A stretch of 64,000 bases of DNA from Agrypnia vestita (GCA_016648135.1 JADDOH010000317.1:372001-436000); one strand, 5' to 3'. Shown: positions 43,037-53,619, counted from the first letter of the stretch. The notes: a model not told the origin generated them from the sequence alone. Numbers and translations are program-made.

Positions 43037-43574
43037 TATACAACATGCCACGTAATTAACGCAAACCCTGAAAGTACTTTGTTAAAAAATCGGCTTCTGG
43101 TCTAAAATGTTCAAGATCTAATATCATGATCTAATCCATGATCTAATATCAATAGTTATGGAGATATGCAATATCAAAGTTTGCGTTTTTTTTCAATATT
43201 TCTGACTTATTGCAAAAAATTGAACTATCATTACAGTAACTTATATCGATTATGAAAAATTCGTTTGATTCAATACAACTTAAATAAAATGATAAACCTT
43301 GTAAAAAAAAAACATTTTTCAATTTTTGTAATTTTATTTAAGTTGTATTGAAGCAAATGAATTTTTCATAATCGATATAAGTTACTGTAATGATAGTTCA
43401 ATTTTTTGCAAGAAATAAGTCAGAAAATATAAGAAAAATGCAAACTTTGATATTGAATATCATCATAACTATTGATATTATTAGGTCATGGTTGCTTGAA
43501 CATTTTAGACCAGTAGCTGATTCGTAACAAAGTACTTTCAGGGGTTACGTTAATTAAGTGACATGTTGTATATG
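43037..43574. repeat. Foldback family FB1, complete copy (538 bp)
   Basis: The left end reads TATACAACATGCCACGTAAT and CCCTGAAAGTACTTTGTTA; the complement of the right end reads TATACAACATGTCACTTAAT and CCCTGAAAGTACTTTGTTA. The halves are complementary throughout, with AATCGATATAAGTTACTGTA and its inverse, around an A/T-rich centre. No coding region. Confidence 0.85.
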
Positions 43575-44515
43575 AAAAATATTTTTTCAAATTTTTTTCA
43601 AAAATCCAATATGATGGCAAAAAACTAAATGTGCTATCGAGTAACAATGGTCGAGTTATATGAAATCAGCTTTCATTTGTCGACCTATGTAATCTTCTTT
43701 ATATGAATATAGATTTTATGATTCTTTTTTAGAAATATTTTTCTATTCATCCCTAATTACATAATTTTTTAATTACGAAATCATCCTCAGAAAGTCTTCT
43801 ACATCCGTCATAAGACGGGTTTTAAATTGTAATATATTTACATACGTATTTGTGCGACAAGGTTGTACTAGAAAGCGGTTTTATCTGAGCAGGTTAATGT
43901 ACGAATTACGCAAGTAAATAAAGAGTCATATATAAGCATTTCAACATGCCGGAAGGATTCTTTGATCCTAAATTGCGGCTGAACCAAACCACAAAAGTCA
44001 TAACAAACAACTCTCACTAATGAACACTGAACATCTTGTTAGTGCCCATCTCCTGCGGCACATCTCTAATGCATTTTGTATTTCAAATTGTTATGACATT
44101 TGGCAGACGCATTCAAAGAAATATGTCTGTTATCGAACTCAAAAAGAGAAATATAACACTTTGATTTATTGCTCTTTTCCCAACCGCAAAAAAAAAACAT
44201 TTCTGGTTCAGTATCAAAATGTAAGCGAATTGAGTTTTATTTTTTAAATAACTGTATCCCGTCAAAAATGACGTACTCTCACATGTCGGTTTCTAAAAAA
44301 TAAGTATGCATAATTTGGGTAATATCTGTCAAACAGTGTAGATTTGTATAGAAAATGTATCATGGGGAAAGACTGTGGTAAAGGAGGAGCGGCGAATTGC
44401 GTCTATATAAAAAAAAAATGAAAAAAAATTAAGTTATGGACGTTACAGGAAGTTATGGACAGACAGACGGACACCGAAATTATTATTTTTGGGATGGACG
44501 ACGTATTATTTATCA
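43575..44515. other. No recognised feature
   Basis: AT-rich. A 75-codon frame at 44020-44247 (+) has no recognised domain. Confidence 0.4.
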
Positions 44516-45021
44516 ATTAGTGTATATTATAGATACCTCACAGAGACGAAACTGTATTAATTATGGGAAAGTAGGTATAGAAGTCATTTGGGTGTAACAG
44601 GACTTATTACCTGTCTTTTTATGGTTGGCTTAAGTGATCACTTTACACAATTGTAACATTCGCCATTTCCACCCATGATAGAATATACCATGCTTATTCA
44701 TTTTTTTGGAAGTTGTATATATGTTCAAATTGCGTGAAGCTTTCATATATGAGTTGTAAGCGCCTTTTCCATGCGGCCTGTACAAAGCCATTTTCATTCC
44801 CCTAAATCCCCACAGATGTCGCTAATGAGAAAATCTACAATTAATTTACGGAATTTTGGATGGGTGGAAATGGCAAATGTTACAATTGTGTAAAGTGATC
44901 ACTTAAGCCAACCATAAAAAGACAGGTCATAAGTCCTGTTACACCCAAATGACTTCTATACCTACTTTCCCATAATTAATACAGTTTCGTCTCTGTGAGG
45001 TATCTATAATATACAGTAATT
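44516..45021. repeat. MITE family M1, complete copy (506 bp)
   Basis: Two arms of about 160 bp (44516-44690 and 44865-45021) are complementary at roughly 97% of positions. The left arm starts AATTAGTGTATATTATAGAT; the complement of the right arm starts AATTACTGTATATTATAGAT. Both then read ACCTCACAGAGACGAAACTG. The middle holds GCGCCTTTTCCATGCGGCCT and AATCCCCACAGATGTCGCT. No protein is encoded. It mobilises, if at all, with help from another element. Confidence 0.88.
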
Positions 45022-45092
45022 GATTAATAATGTCTCTGTGACATAAATCCAGCACTGTTCTGAAAGATTTGAACAAACTCAAAATATTCTGA
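45022..45092 (+). repeat. Half of the 17.4-kb hairpin
   Basis: It repeats the right arm of 17355-17495: GATTAATAATGTCTCTGTGA, then CATAAATCCAGCACTGTTCT, GAAAGATTTGAACAAAC and CAAAATATTCTGA. It abuts the M1 element directly, as though the two form a composite. Confidence 0.85.
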
Positions 45093-45843
45093 CGTATTAT
45101 TTTTTCAAGGTTTTTAAGACGTGCATTTCAAATTGTGTGTTTAATTGAAAAATGTATCATTTCAGGGAAAATTTTGGCTTTGTAAAATATCTATACTTAT
45201 TTTAATTCTTATAAATTTTTACTAACAAAGAGTATGCAGCAGTATTACTGAACATTCATACCTTATATTCAATTTTCACCTTTATTTAATTAAGAGTTAT
45301 TTAAGTGAATTCAATATTCTTACTGTTTTCAAACTAAGTTAAACGCTTTTGCTATGAACAAAGGACTAACCTAGTAATCCCGACTGCGATTATTAGGCGA
45401 CAGGCAACACGTTATTTTATCTTTATAGTTTCTTTTAATGATTTTTTTTTCATTATAACCACATAAAAGTACTATAACGGAGAATCACTGTAATATGGCT
45501 TCGTAATATATTATAGTAGTGCATCAGACAGAGCACGGAATGAATGTAAAAATTACTTTTGTGCCAAAACCTTCGGCAACAGTGCTAATTTATAAAAAAA
45601 AATATTAATATATCGAAACAAATAATAATAATGAATAAATGATAATACTTTTGTTCCAACGCAAGGATAATTAATGTAAAGAATGTGGATAAGGGCTTGT
45701 ACATTACTAATTTTAATTAATTAAAAACTTTGTACAAACCACTTGGAGGTGACTTATACAAACTCCAAAACATAAAGTTATTCATTAATAAAAATTAATA
45801 ATCATGTCCAACACAAAGTTAACACTTTAAACGTCAAAAATAT
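45093..45843. other. No recognised feature
   Basis: AT-rich with no supportable gene. Confidence 0.4.
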
Positions 45844-45844
45844 G

Positions 45845-46207
45845 AATTAAGATAAATTATACAAGTCTCACAGAGACGAAGCTATTGATGTAAGAGAAAC
45901 GTGTATGGAAATCTTTATACAACGGCCCAGGGCTTACAACCTTAAGTGTATGAGCTGGCTTAAGTGATCATTTTGCACAAGGCAACGTTCACCAATTCCA
46001 TCGTAAGAACATCCAAACATTATCAATTTTTTTAAAGTTCTTATATATTTTTTTCAAATTCTAGGAACCTTCCGTATATTTGATTGGTCTTTGCTAGAGA
46101 CATCTGTAGTCTTTTTCTCATTAACTATTTAGTATACATAAATTTCGCAGCTGGTAATGATACCTCTTCTATATTTCTCTGTGAGACTTCTATAATTTAT
46201 CTTAATT
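45845..46207. repeat. MITE related to M1 (about 363 bp)
   Basis: The left end is AATTAAGATAAATTATACAA and the complement of the right end is AATTAAGATAAATTATAGAA; both continue GTCTCACAGAGA. The interior shares GGCTTAAGTGATCA and the GACATCTGTAG word with M1 but is otherwise diverged. An older or sister subfamily. Confidence 0.8.
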
Positions 46208-46847
46208 AATTAATTAGGTAGTTAGATCGAATTGTTAAGTATCAACCATATTCACGTCTAATCGCAAAAGTGGTGCAAATACCTGCATTTATATGTATGT
46301 GCTTTATATAGGTGCAATAGCACGGAGCAAGGTTGGTAATTATTAAAGAGCGTGCAGCGGGCTATATGGGTCACCCGGGGTCATCCACTTGCATTGCGCC
46401 ATATTACAGCTGTGAGGCGGTGCGGTGCCAGACTTAGAAAAATTGCATGTTTATCTACTCAAACAGAACAGACGGCTAGAAAATGAAAAAATATCATTTT
46501 GGGAGCGTACAACACAAAATCGGGTTAATTATTCTAACGGTGCGTGTGTGGGGATGAAAATTAGGCAATGGTGTCAGTTGGTCAGTCTTCCCTGCGTACA
46601 AAAAATAGATAATTTTGTTAATTGCCCCTTGCGCGAGTTTCGAGCACAAAGTTTCATCCACGTTTATGCACCTGAAACACTGATAGACTGAATGTGGTGG
46701 AAACCATCTTTTTATATTAAATAAAAAGAGTTTTAAAAAAAATAAAAACGTAGATAACTCTTGAAAAATTTTAAATTTATAATTTTATTAATTTTTAATT
46801 CTTTTAGTACTTTTATAACAATAATAATACTAGCTGTATTTATACAC
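46208..46847. other. Unassigned tract with a moderately GC-rich core
   Basis: Around 46320-46660 the base composition is more balanced, and a plus frame of 88 codons (46425-46691) opens. It has no recognised domain, signal peptide or splice structure. It might be a host exon or old repeat; I cannot tell. Confidence 0.3.
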
Positions 46848-46959
46848 GTAAAAAACATATTCTCGTACATATAAATATTCAGTATTTGAAAATGATTTTT
46901 TCGTAAAAAAACATATTCTCGTACATATAAATATTCACTATGTGAATATGATTTTTTCG
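46848..46959 (+). repeat. Tandem duplication, two units of 56 bp
   Basis: ACATATTCTCGTACATATAA occurs at 46855 and 46911. Each is followed by ATATTCA, a TATTTGAA/TATGTGAA block and ATGATTTTTTCG. Confidence 0.8.
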
Positions 46960-47189
46960 GCCTCGTCCTTTCTATTAATGCTTATATTTTCTTAATTGTT
47001 GTAAATAATGTTCAGTTTATTACTTTTATATACAAAAATAAAGGTTATTTATAAGTAATTTTCTTAAAAAAATGTAGTCCAGCATATATATTCTGATATA
47101 AATGAATATTAAAACCCCACATTTTCGAAAAAAACCCAAAATATGTATTTGCAGTAAATGACCATGTAGCCGTAGCATAGATATAATTA

Positions 47190-47405
47190 AAAAAGGATTG
47201 CTTGGATAGTTTGGTCGTGTGTAATGTATGAGGATGGTAAAAAATATATGAAGCGAGTATTAGAATATTGCAGGACGGCCCTGTTTCAAAAACCGAAAAA
47301 CATGTGTAAAAATGTGTGAGGTAAAAGTGTTGTGCCAGTACAGAATGTATGGCGTTCTATCCTCTCTGCCTAGCCCTGCGGAAAAACGCGACTATTGTTA
47401 GTTAA
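47190..47405 (+). pseudogene. Non-LTR RT tail and 3' UTR relic
   Basis: GATTGCTTGGATAGTTTGGT corresponds to a decayed LRWFGH motif. The end, GGCGTTCTATCCTCTCTGCC and TAGCCCTGCGGAAAAACGCG, equals the family end at 40120 and 13640. No open frame remains. Confidence 0.45.
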
Positions 47406-48186
47406 AAAGCTACTTAAGGGTTGTTGAGCTGAAGTGTTTACAAAAATGACGCTATATGATTTATCGATTTTGCTATTTTTTGTTTATTAATCACATTCTT
47501 TAGATTACTGAGCCAGTACTGAATACTTGCGATAACTAAAAAAATATATTTATCTTCTTTAATATGAATCGTTTAATATAAATTATATATTCAATTATAC
47601 AGATATAAACATATTTAGGATTTGATTTATCCCCATTCAAAACCTAAATATTTTTTGGAAGATTCTTTTTATTTTAAATCATTATAAATCGTTTATTTAA
47701 ACAATATTTATACAATTGAAAATGGTTTAAAATAAGGATATAACGGGATGTTGATTAAGATGTTAAAATAAAATACGAAATTATTGTTAGAAATTTGTAT
47801 TTCTTGCTCAAGAAAATAATTTCATAATTATTAAATCTAAGATGTTATAGGGATAATTTATTTTCAATCATAGTCATACATTAACTATTATTATTCAAAA
47901 TCGTTATTAACTTTATATATTGGATATTGTAGGAATTTTAATGGATTTAAATATTGTATAATTCATATAAATTGAATGATAAACACAGTTCGGGTCGGTT
48001 ATTAAGAGATTTTTAAATAATCTCTTTATTTTATGTTATTACTGTTTTATTTTTTGAAACACTACTAGGTATCTGTACTATTTAAAAATAGTTCATTTAA
48101 TTCTTAAGAAAGAAATTTATTAAAATTTATTATGACAATTAGATAAGCATTACATATTCGAGTGACATATTGGATATTATTTATCT
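47406..48186. other. No recognised feature
   Basis: Very AT-rich. Confidence 0.45.
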
Positions 48187-48190
48187 ATAT

Positions 48191-48747
48191 TTTTACGGGT
48201 CGTGGCTGCGGGAGGCAAATAAAAACACTGTAAATTAATTAGCGATTAATACTGAATAATTAATTAATTATTTAATCTACTAAACACAAATTAATCTTTA
48301 ACGCTATTCTTGAAATTAGACTGTTTCATAATATATCACTCGTATATGAATAATTTATTATCGCTGGGTAACATTTTATTTATAGCTCGTAGAACATTCA
48401 ATTCTTGCACTTAGTGTTTATCGCATTTATTTATTTCGCCACTTAGATAGGTATTCATCCAATTAATTCGCTCGATATATATCGCTCATTAATTCGCAAT
48501 TGTGCACACTTGCACCGAACGAGCTGTCAAAAAACGACTCCCCGCGGAGGCCTGGATTATCGAACTTTCTACATTATCCTAGTGTTTAGGAGAAGATTCT
48601 CGTCGCCTCTAGGCTGTTATAGTCGTCTCCCGAAGATTTTAGATAATTGTAGACTATTCTAGAAGGTAATAGAGGTTTCGATCTAACTGTCGTCACTGAC
48701 ATATTACGAAGGATTCTGTACGTAATTTATTGTACCATTTCGTTACA
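48191..48747 (+). repeat. Solo LTR (ATAT family), 557 bp
   Basis: Direct ATAT duplications flank it at 48187-48190 and 48748-48751. It starts TTTTACGGGTCGTGGCTGCG, GGAGGCAAAT (a TGT start mutated to TTT) and ends CATTTCGTTACA. The second half is GC-richer, with GAGCTGTCAAAAAACGAC and two TTCTAGAA-like words that resemble heat-shock elements. The internal region of the retrotransposon is absent, as expected after LTR-LTR recombination. Confidence 0.7.
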
Positions 48748-48751
48748 ATAT

Positions 48752-49267
48752 ATAAAAAAAATGCAATGATGCATCAACCTTTGTTCTAATTTATAGTAGC
48801 ATTTGTATTTATTTTAATAGACGATTTCTTTTAGATAACGTCGTGTACAATTTATTTATTTATTTAACATAACATTACATTAAATTGCATTACAAATAAA
48901 ACAATATAATAAGTATTCTTTTGGTAAAATAAATATCGACATGTAACAATTCGTTTTAATAAAAATGTTTTTTTTTTCAATTTGTTGTACATCATAATTC
49001 AATTCAATAAACTTAAATAAATTTAGAATTGCGTCGATTTACCGGTAATACAATTTTCCGGTTAATTTGCACGCCCTACTACGAGGGTACGGAGGCAGAT
49101 ACGACACAGTAAGTACGAACCATATTTTAAAGAATCCGGCTGCTACCGACCGCATAACTCGCTTTTGTGTACACGTGTGCACGCGCACAAAGCACTGAAA
49201 TCCCATACGTACATGTTTCCTGATACCCATATCATGTCCATAAACATGATACGTACAAAGTGTACCT
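48752..49267. other. No recognised feature
   Basis: AT-rich, then a short mixed tract with no supported gene. Confidence 0.4.
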
Positions 49268-49270
49268 TAA

Positions 49271-49896
49271 GGCTCGGTTGCGCCAGCAGAAGTAAATTTG
49301 GTTCGAGTAACATTGACCCGAGTAACTTTTTTTACTCTCAGATCAGAGGAAACTTGATTTCGGGTTGCACAAACAGCTTTTTTACCGCTGTCAAACCAAT
49401 CATAAGGCTAATAGGGTGCCAAGCGGAATAAACCTCAAATACCGCATTTGTCTATGGAATTTGATTTATTTCAGTTTTTCACCACTGGCAATACGTACTT
49501 TTGCGGTTCAAAACCAGTTCAAACAAACCACTTTATTCTATAAAACAAACCAAACAAACGTCAAACCATCGCTAAAATAACGCGAAATTAAAAGATTCAT
49601 TATAATATTTACAAATTTCAATACGAAAATGACAGCGACAAAATTCAAATGACAAGTACCTATATGGATAAATGTCACATTTTCAAATCAGCTGTGAGAG
49701 GACGGCCATTTTTTTTACCAACGTTTTTACCTTTACCCATCTATCTTGGAGAGTAAAAAAAAGTTACTTAGATGTATGTACTTCGGCGAGTTAAATATTT
49801 TTACCATAGATGGCGCAACCCGTTTTAGTAAAAAACGTTACTCATGTAACTTTTTTACTAAAACTTTACCTTTACTTTAGATGGCGCAACCGGGCC
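49271..49896. mobile_element. Harbinger-like MITE (626 bp, TAA duplication)
   Basis: The ends are GGCTCGGTTGCGCCA and the complement GGCCCGGTTGCGCCA. TAA flanks both (49268-49270, 49897-49899), the trinucleotide duplication of PIF/Harbinger elements. Inside the ends, AGTAAA and GTAACTTTTTTACT words repeat on both sides. Frames at 49165-49431 and 49365-49580 are accidental. Confidence 0.7.
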
Positions 49897-50225
49897 TAAG
49901 ATGTTGGAAAATGAGCCGGAGAAACTGGTTTTACCCGACATCCCGTGGCATAATCAGAAATACCTGAGACAATTTTACTCTCATGCCCGACGCTCAGCCC
50001 GTCTCGGGTTTGATCAATCTTTGTAAAGAAACCAGTTTTGCTAGGCTCCACGACTTGCGCTAGTTTTGATATTAAGGAATAAAAGAACTGGCGAAAAAAA
50101 TTAACCCATAAACCCTTCATATGCGAGGACTCGATTTCCTTCGTATTGTTTTCTTGAAAATCGTTTATTCGGTATTTGTATTATTGTATTAATTATCACT
50201 GAAACACACTGACACAAACAGCTTT

Positions 50226-50475
50226 GACTATACTAATATACATAAAGAGATAAAGTTTATGAGGTTGTAAGTTTGTAAGTTTGGATGTAGGAGGTAATCT
50301 CCGAAACTACTCATTCGATTTTAAAGATTCTCTCACCAATATTTAGAATAGTAGTTAAAGGCTGTATATTATTCAGTTAAAATAAAAAAGCTTTTCGTGG
50401 TGACCTTTTTTACAACTAATGTCGATTAAAAAACCGTCGAGCGAATGCGTTTCTTACGAATGCTGCCTTAACAGG
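50226..50475 (-). repeat. Arthropod interspersed repeat, partial copy
   Basis: The complement of the copy at 24879-25479: ATCTCTTTATGTATATTAGT (right part), ACTTACAAACTTACAACCTC, the AAAAGGTCACCACGAAAAGC block and GAATGCGTTTCTTACGA read inverted. The head of the repeat is missing. Confidence 0.65.
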
Positions 50476-51345
50476 AAGAGATTCGATTCAAATTTTGCAT
50501 ACTTATGCTTTGGGACCCGGCGGGTAACATAGGCAATATTTCCCCCCTATTCTTTTAACTCTTCCCCTCCGCTTATATATTTTCGATGCAAATCTGTACC
50601 GTTTGACCGAAAATTATTTGGAACGCTAAAAACATTTGCTCGTGGTTGACGGTGATTTAATACTTAATAAAATTGCATCTTTTTTCGAGATTTGAAGTAC
50701 GCTGTTTAGTATATTCAAATAATATACAATCTTTTTGTACTTTAAATGATTCTTCGAAAAAATCTTTCAGTACTAAAATAATCATAAGGAATAACATAAT
50801 TTTAAGCATTTCCATTATTAATAATCTCTTTTCTTTATTTATATCAAATCGCGATAGTTCGCTTTCAATATTACAATTTCATTACCGTGAGACAAAAAAA
50901 ATTTGTTAAATTTGTAAATAATCGTAAAAAAAACAGTTAATCGAGTCAAAAAAGTTGGATTTTTTAAAAAGTAACCGAAAAATCGGTTAATCGTTTTCAG
51001 ATGTAACCGTTTTGGAAGCCATTGTGGAAATCCATGTTCAGACGTACTTACGGAAAAAAATCACTATTTTTCCACTCGTATAAATTTACCTGAGGCGCAT
51101 TTCACCTTATGAGCGCATTAACAATTAAATAAATAAACTATTAAGAGATGAATAACGAGAATTAATTATTAAGGGACTGATAATGCCCTTATAAGGCGAA
51201 ACGTGGCTCAAGTAATTAAGCAAGTTGAATTCAAAACAAGTGTTTTATTTCCATACACGAGAATCTTGCAACAATCTTGCACTTGTAATGAATATGAAGC
51301 TCTGAAATAATAATAAGGTTTAGTTTAATTTAAAAATCACATAAA
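50476..51345. other. No gene; contains one CTGATAA…GAAACG motif
   Basis: The motif lies at 51177-51203: CTGATAATGCCCTTATAAGG, CGAAACG. Here GCC…CTT…AAG…GGC can pair, so CTGATAA and GAAA flank a hairpin as in the other hammerhead-like motifs of this window. A short GC-rich tract lies near 50510-50560. The 78-codon frame at 50673 is unsupported. Confidence 0.45.
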
Positions 51346-51348
51346 TAT

Positions 51349-51876
51349 TGTCACGGAACCTTGGTTGTGGGAGGTAAATGAAACTCTTAAAATTAATTCA
51401 GTTTTATTTATTCACCAAAGTCACTAAAAATAATTTAATCAGAGCACCGTTCTTTAATTTATATAGTGTTTTTATATTTTTATATATTTATAATAATAAT
51501 AAAATATAAATTTATATATTTATAATAATAATAAAACACCAATTTCGTAATTCCCTCTGTTTTTAATTTGTTTCTGATGTACTTCTGCACGTTGCTTAAA
51601 TCATTCATGTTTGCACTAGAAAAGTCCGCACGTAATTACCCACCCGCGCCGTTATGTCTATCGCTTTTCTCTGGTCAATTCGCCTTCCTACGCCTATTTT
51701 GCATGTCAAAATAACTCTATGTTCAGCACCATGCCGCCGCAAATTTATAGACACGCATGTTCTAGATGTTTCGCGAATCTAGTAGATTATCCCAGACCTG
51801 TGTAGTAATTTCCAATTTACTATAAAAGGTAAATTCCTCGTTTACGTGCGACAATATCTTCTACCGTCTGGTGACA
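51349..51876 (+). repeat. Solo LTR (ATAT family), 528 bp, best copy
   Basis: It has intact TGTCACGGAACC and GGTGACA ends, with ATAT duplications at 51345-51348 and 51877-51880. GGGAGGTAAATGAAA follows the start. It contains an internal duplication, TTATATATTTATAATAATAA at 51480 and 51513. Further on are CGCACGTAATTACCCACCCG and GTTCTAGATGTTTCGCGAAT, a heat-shock-element-like word. No coding region is attached. Confidence 0.75.
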
Positions 51877-52139
51877 ATATGTAAAAAAAATTACGAACTT
51901 AGGTGACGATCGCCACTATAATAATAATACTTAAACATTGATCCTTTCGTCCATACCCGTAGTATAAAAAATCATATATTCCCGCCTACGTATAAAAAAC
52001 GTTCGATTTATTCATTAAATCGTCTATCACCAGTCTTCTCCTAAAAAAGGTTTCCAACAACCAAAATAGTTATTTTCCCAAATATTTCATCCTAAACTAA
52101 AGTTGGTAAATTTTAGCCATAGTTTACATTTTTTCAATA

Positions 52140-52440
52140 TTTATTAAAGACACCTTTATTTGACTTTTATTGAAGCGAATGAATTTTTAATATTCGAACA
52201 ATTCAATGACATTAAAATTAGAAATGACATGTTTTGCAGTTGATTAATGCATTAGTATTTTTTAAAAAATATTTTAAAAATACTAATGCATCGAGTATTA
52301 TCATTTATCGTGATGTATCGAATTCACTTTAATGATAGTACAACGTTTAGCAGGAGATAAATCAACTATATTAAGAAAAGTTCTAAATTTTAATTATGGT
52401 GATAAATAACAATTTATTATCTCCATAATATTTTAATTTT
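52140..52440 (+). repeat. Foldback family FB1, rearranged copy
   Basis: It contains TTTTATTGAAGCGAATGAAT, TTTAATGATAGTACAACG and ATAACAATTTATTATCTCC, the FB1 word order. An inner hairpin, AATGCATTAGTATTTTTTAA and its complement, lies at 52247-52292. The FB1 end words (ACTGTGGATTAGCTTTGTAC, ACACCCTGTATA) reappear at 53140-53170, beyond a later insertion. Confidence 0.55.
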
Positions 52441-52900
52441 TTTATTTATTAATCAACGCCCTAGTGGGCTTTTACAGTACAAGTAAATTAAAAAGATATT
52501 TATATACCTAACATAAAACACATTTTACAGTAAATAATTGAAAAATAATAACATAAATAAAACATATTTAAGATAAATTAACGGTATGTAATGCAAAAAA
52601 ATAAATGTAACAATGTAAAACATTATAAAATAAACAGTATAAAATAAATTAATAATATAAATGAACAATATGTATAAACGATGATTAGTACAGAAGCAAA
52701 CAGTAATAATTAGAAACCTTTAACAAATTAGTAATAGAGTAAAATAAAGAAAATTAAACCAATATAGCAGATAAATAAGATAAGAAAAAATATTTAAAAG
52801 GAATATGAACAATAATTAGGACACTTTAAAATAAGTAAATATTGTTTAAACATTTTTGACTGATAATTAGGGCAAAAGCCTCCCTGTAAAGTATTGTGGA
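52441..52900. other. No recognised feature
   Basis: Very AT-rich. A short sequence TGATAATTAGGGCAAAAGCC near 52860 is FB1-like. Confidence 0.4.
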
Positions 52901-52903
52901 TTG

Positions 52904-53101
52904 TTCTGTGTATAGTTTTTTGGGATATTCTGCCATGTATATGTGACCTCTCTGGCCGACGTTTCGGCTCCCATCATCAGGGCTGACGTGGACCCTGCAA
53001 CGGAAATCAGCCCTGATGATGGACCCTGCAATGGGATCCGAAACGTCGACCAGAGAGGTCACATATACACGGCAGAATATCCCAGAAAACTATACACAGA
53101 A
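52904..53101. repeat. Foldback with two head-to-head hammerhead-like motifs
   Basis: The arms are TTCTGTGTATAGTTTTTTGG, ATATTCTGCC, GACCTCTCTGG on the left and their complements on the right. The minus motif (52958-52980) reads CTGATGATGGGAGCCGAAAC then GTC. The plus motif (53013-53047) reads CTGATGATGGACCC … GGGATCCGAAACGTC, with a stem GGA-CCC/GGG-A-TCC. Each has the CTGATGA and GAAAC strands of a hammerhead core and a GTC triplet, but one extra T after CTGATGA. The element is inserted in an FB1 copy. Confidence 0.6.
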
Positions 53102-53242
53102 GATTCTGAACGGCCGTGAAAACCTAAGAACATTTTTTACTGTGGATTAGCTTTGTACACCCTGTATAAGTAACCACCTAGTTTTAATTATTACTATATT
53201 TAATGTTAAAAATGAATGAAAACAATGAATATATGAACTTAC

Positions 53243-53619
53243 CTAGCGAGTGGACCTCCGGAACCATCCTTTCCGCTGCTCCTGTCGCCCCTCAGCGAGA
53301 ACCTCAACTGCTGGTGGAAGCTGCCGAGCAGGCCGGTTCCTCCCGACAGGCGCCTCCCGCCCAGGGACTGGGTCCTGGTCAGCCTGCCCACCCCCGGCGG
53401 CGGCGGCACGTTGGGGCTCAGGCTGTTCGGGTCGTTGTTCAGCCTGAGTCCGTTGTCCGCGCGGGGGACCTCGAACGACGGCCTGGTCCTGATGATGGTC
53501 GGGATCGCCTTCTCCCGAGGGGAATCGCCGAGAAGTTTGTCCCAGGGTTGGGACAGAAGATCAGAACTTGAAATGTCTTTGGAAGCGTCAGATGTTAGGA
53601 TCTCGTGATCAGTAGACAT
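53243..53619 (-). CDS. First coding exon of an unidentified host gene
   Basis: The minus strand has an ATG at 53619 in a good context (GAAAAAAATGTC) and 125 full codons plus two bases, then AG|GTAAGT at 53242-53237, a consensus splice donor. The segment is markedly GC-richer than its surroundings. The product begins MSTDHEILTSDASKDISSSD and has an acidic, Ser-rich head. Next come RTRPSFEVPR (residues 44-53), a Pro run NVPPPPGVG (70-78) and basic serine sites RTQS and RRLS (82-92), which resemble basophilic kinase targets. A Gly/Ser-rich end follows. The sequence looks intrinsically disordered. I do not recognise the family. Downstream exons must lie to the left, possibly outside this window. 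Confidence 0.65.

Noticed and set aside
46425..46691. 88-codon frame as a host exon
   Set aside because: No domain, no donor or acceptor in the right place, ordinary codon composition; kept only as an unassigned tract.
53203..53571. 122-codon plus-strand frame opposite the host exon
   Set aside because: Shadow of the GC-rich minus-strand exon; the minus frame has the better start context and a consensus donor.
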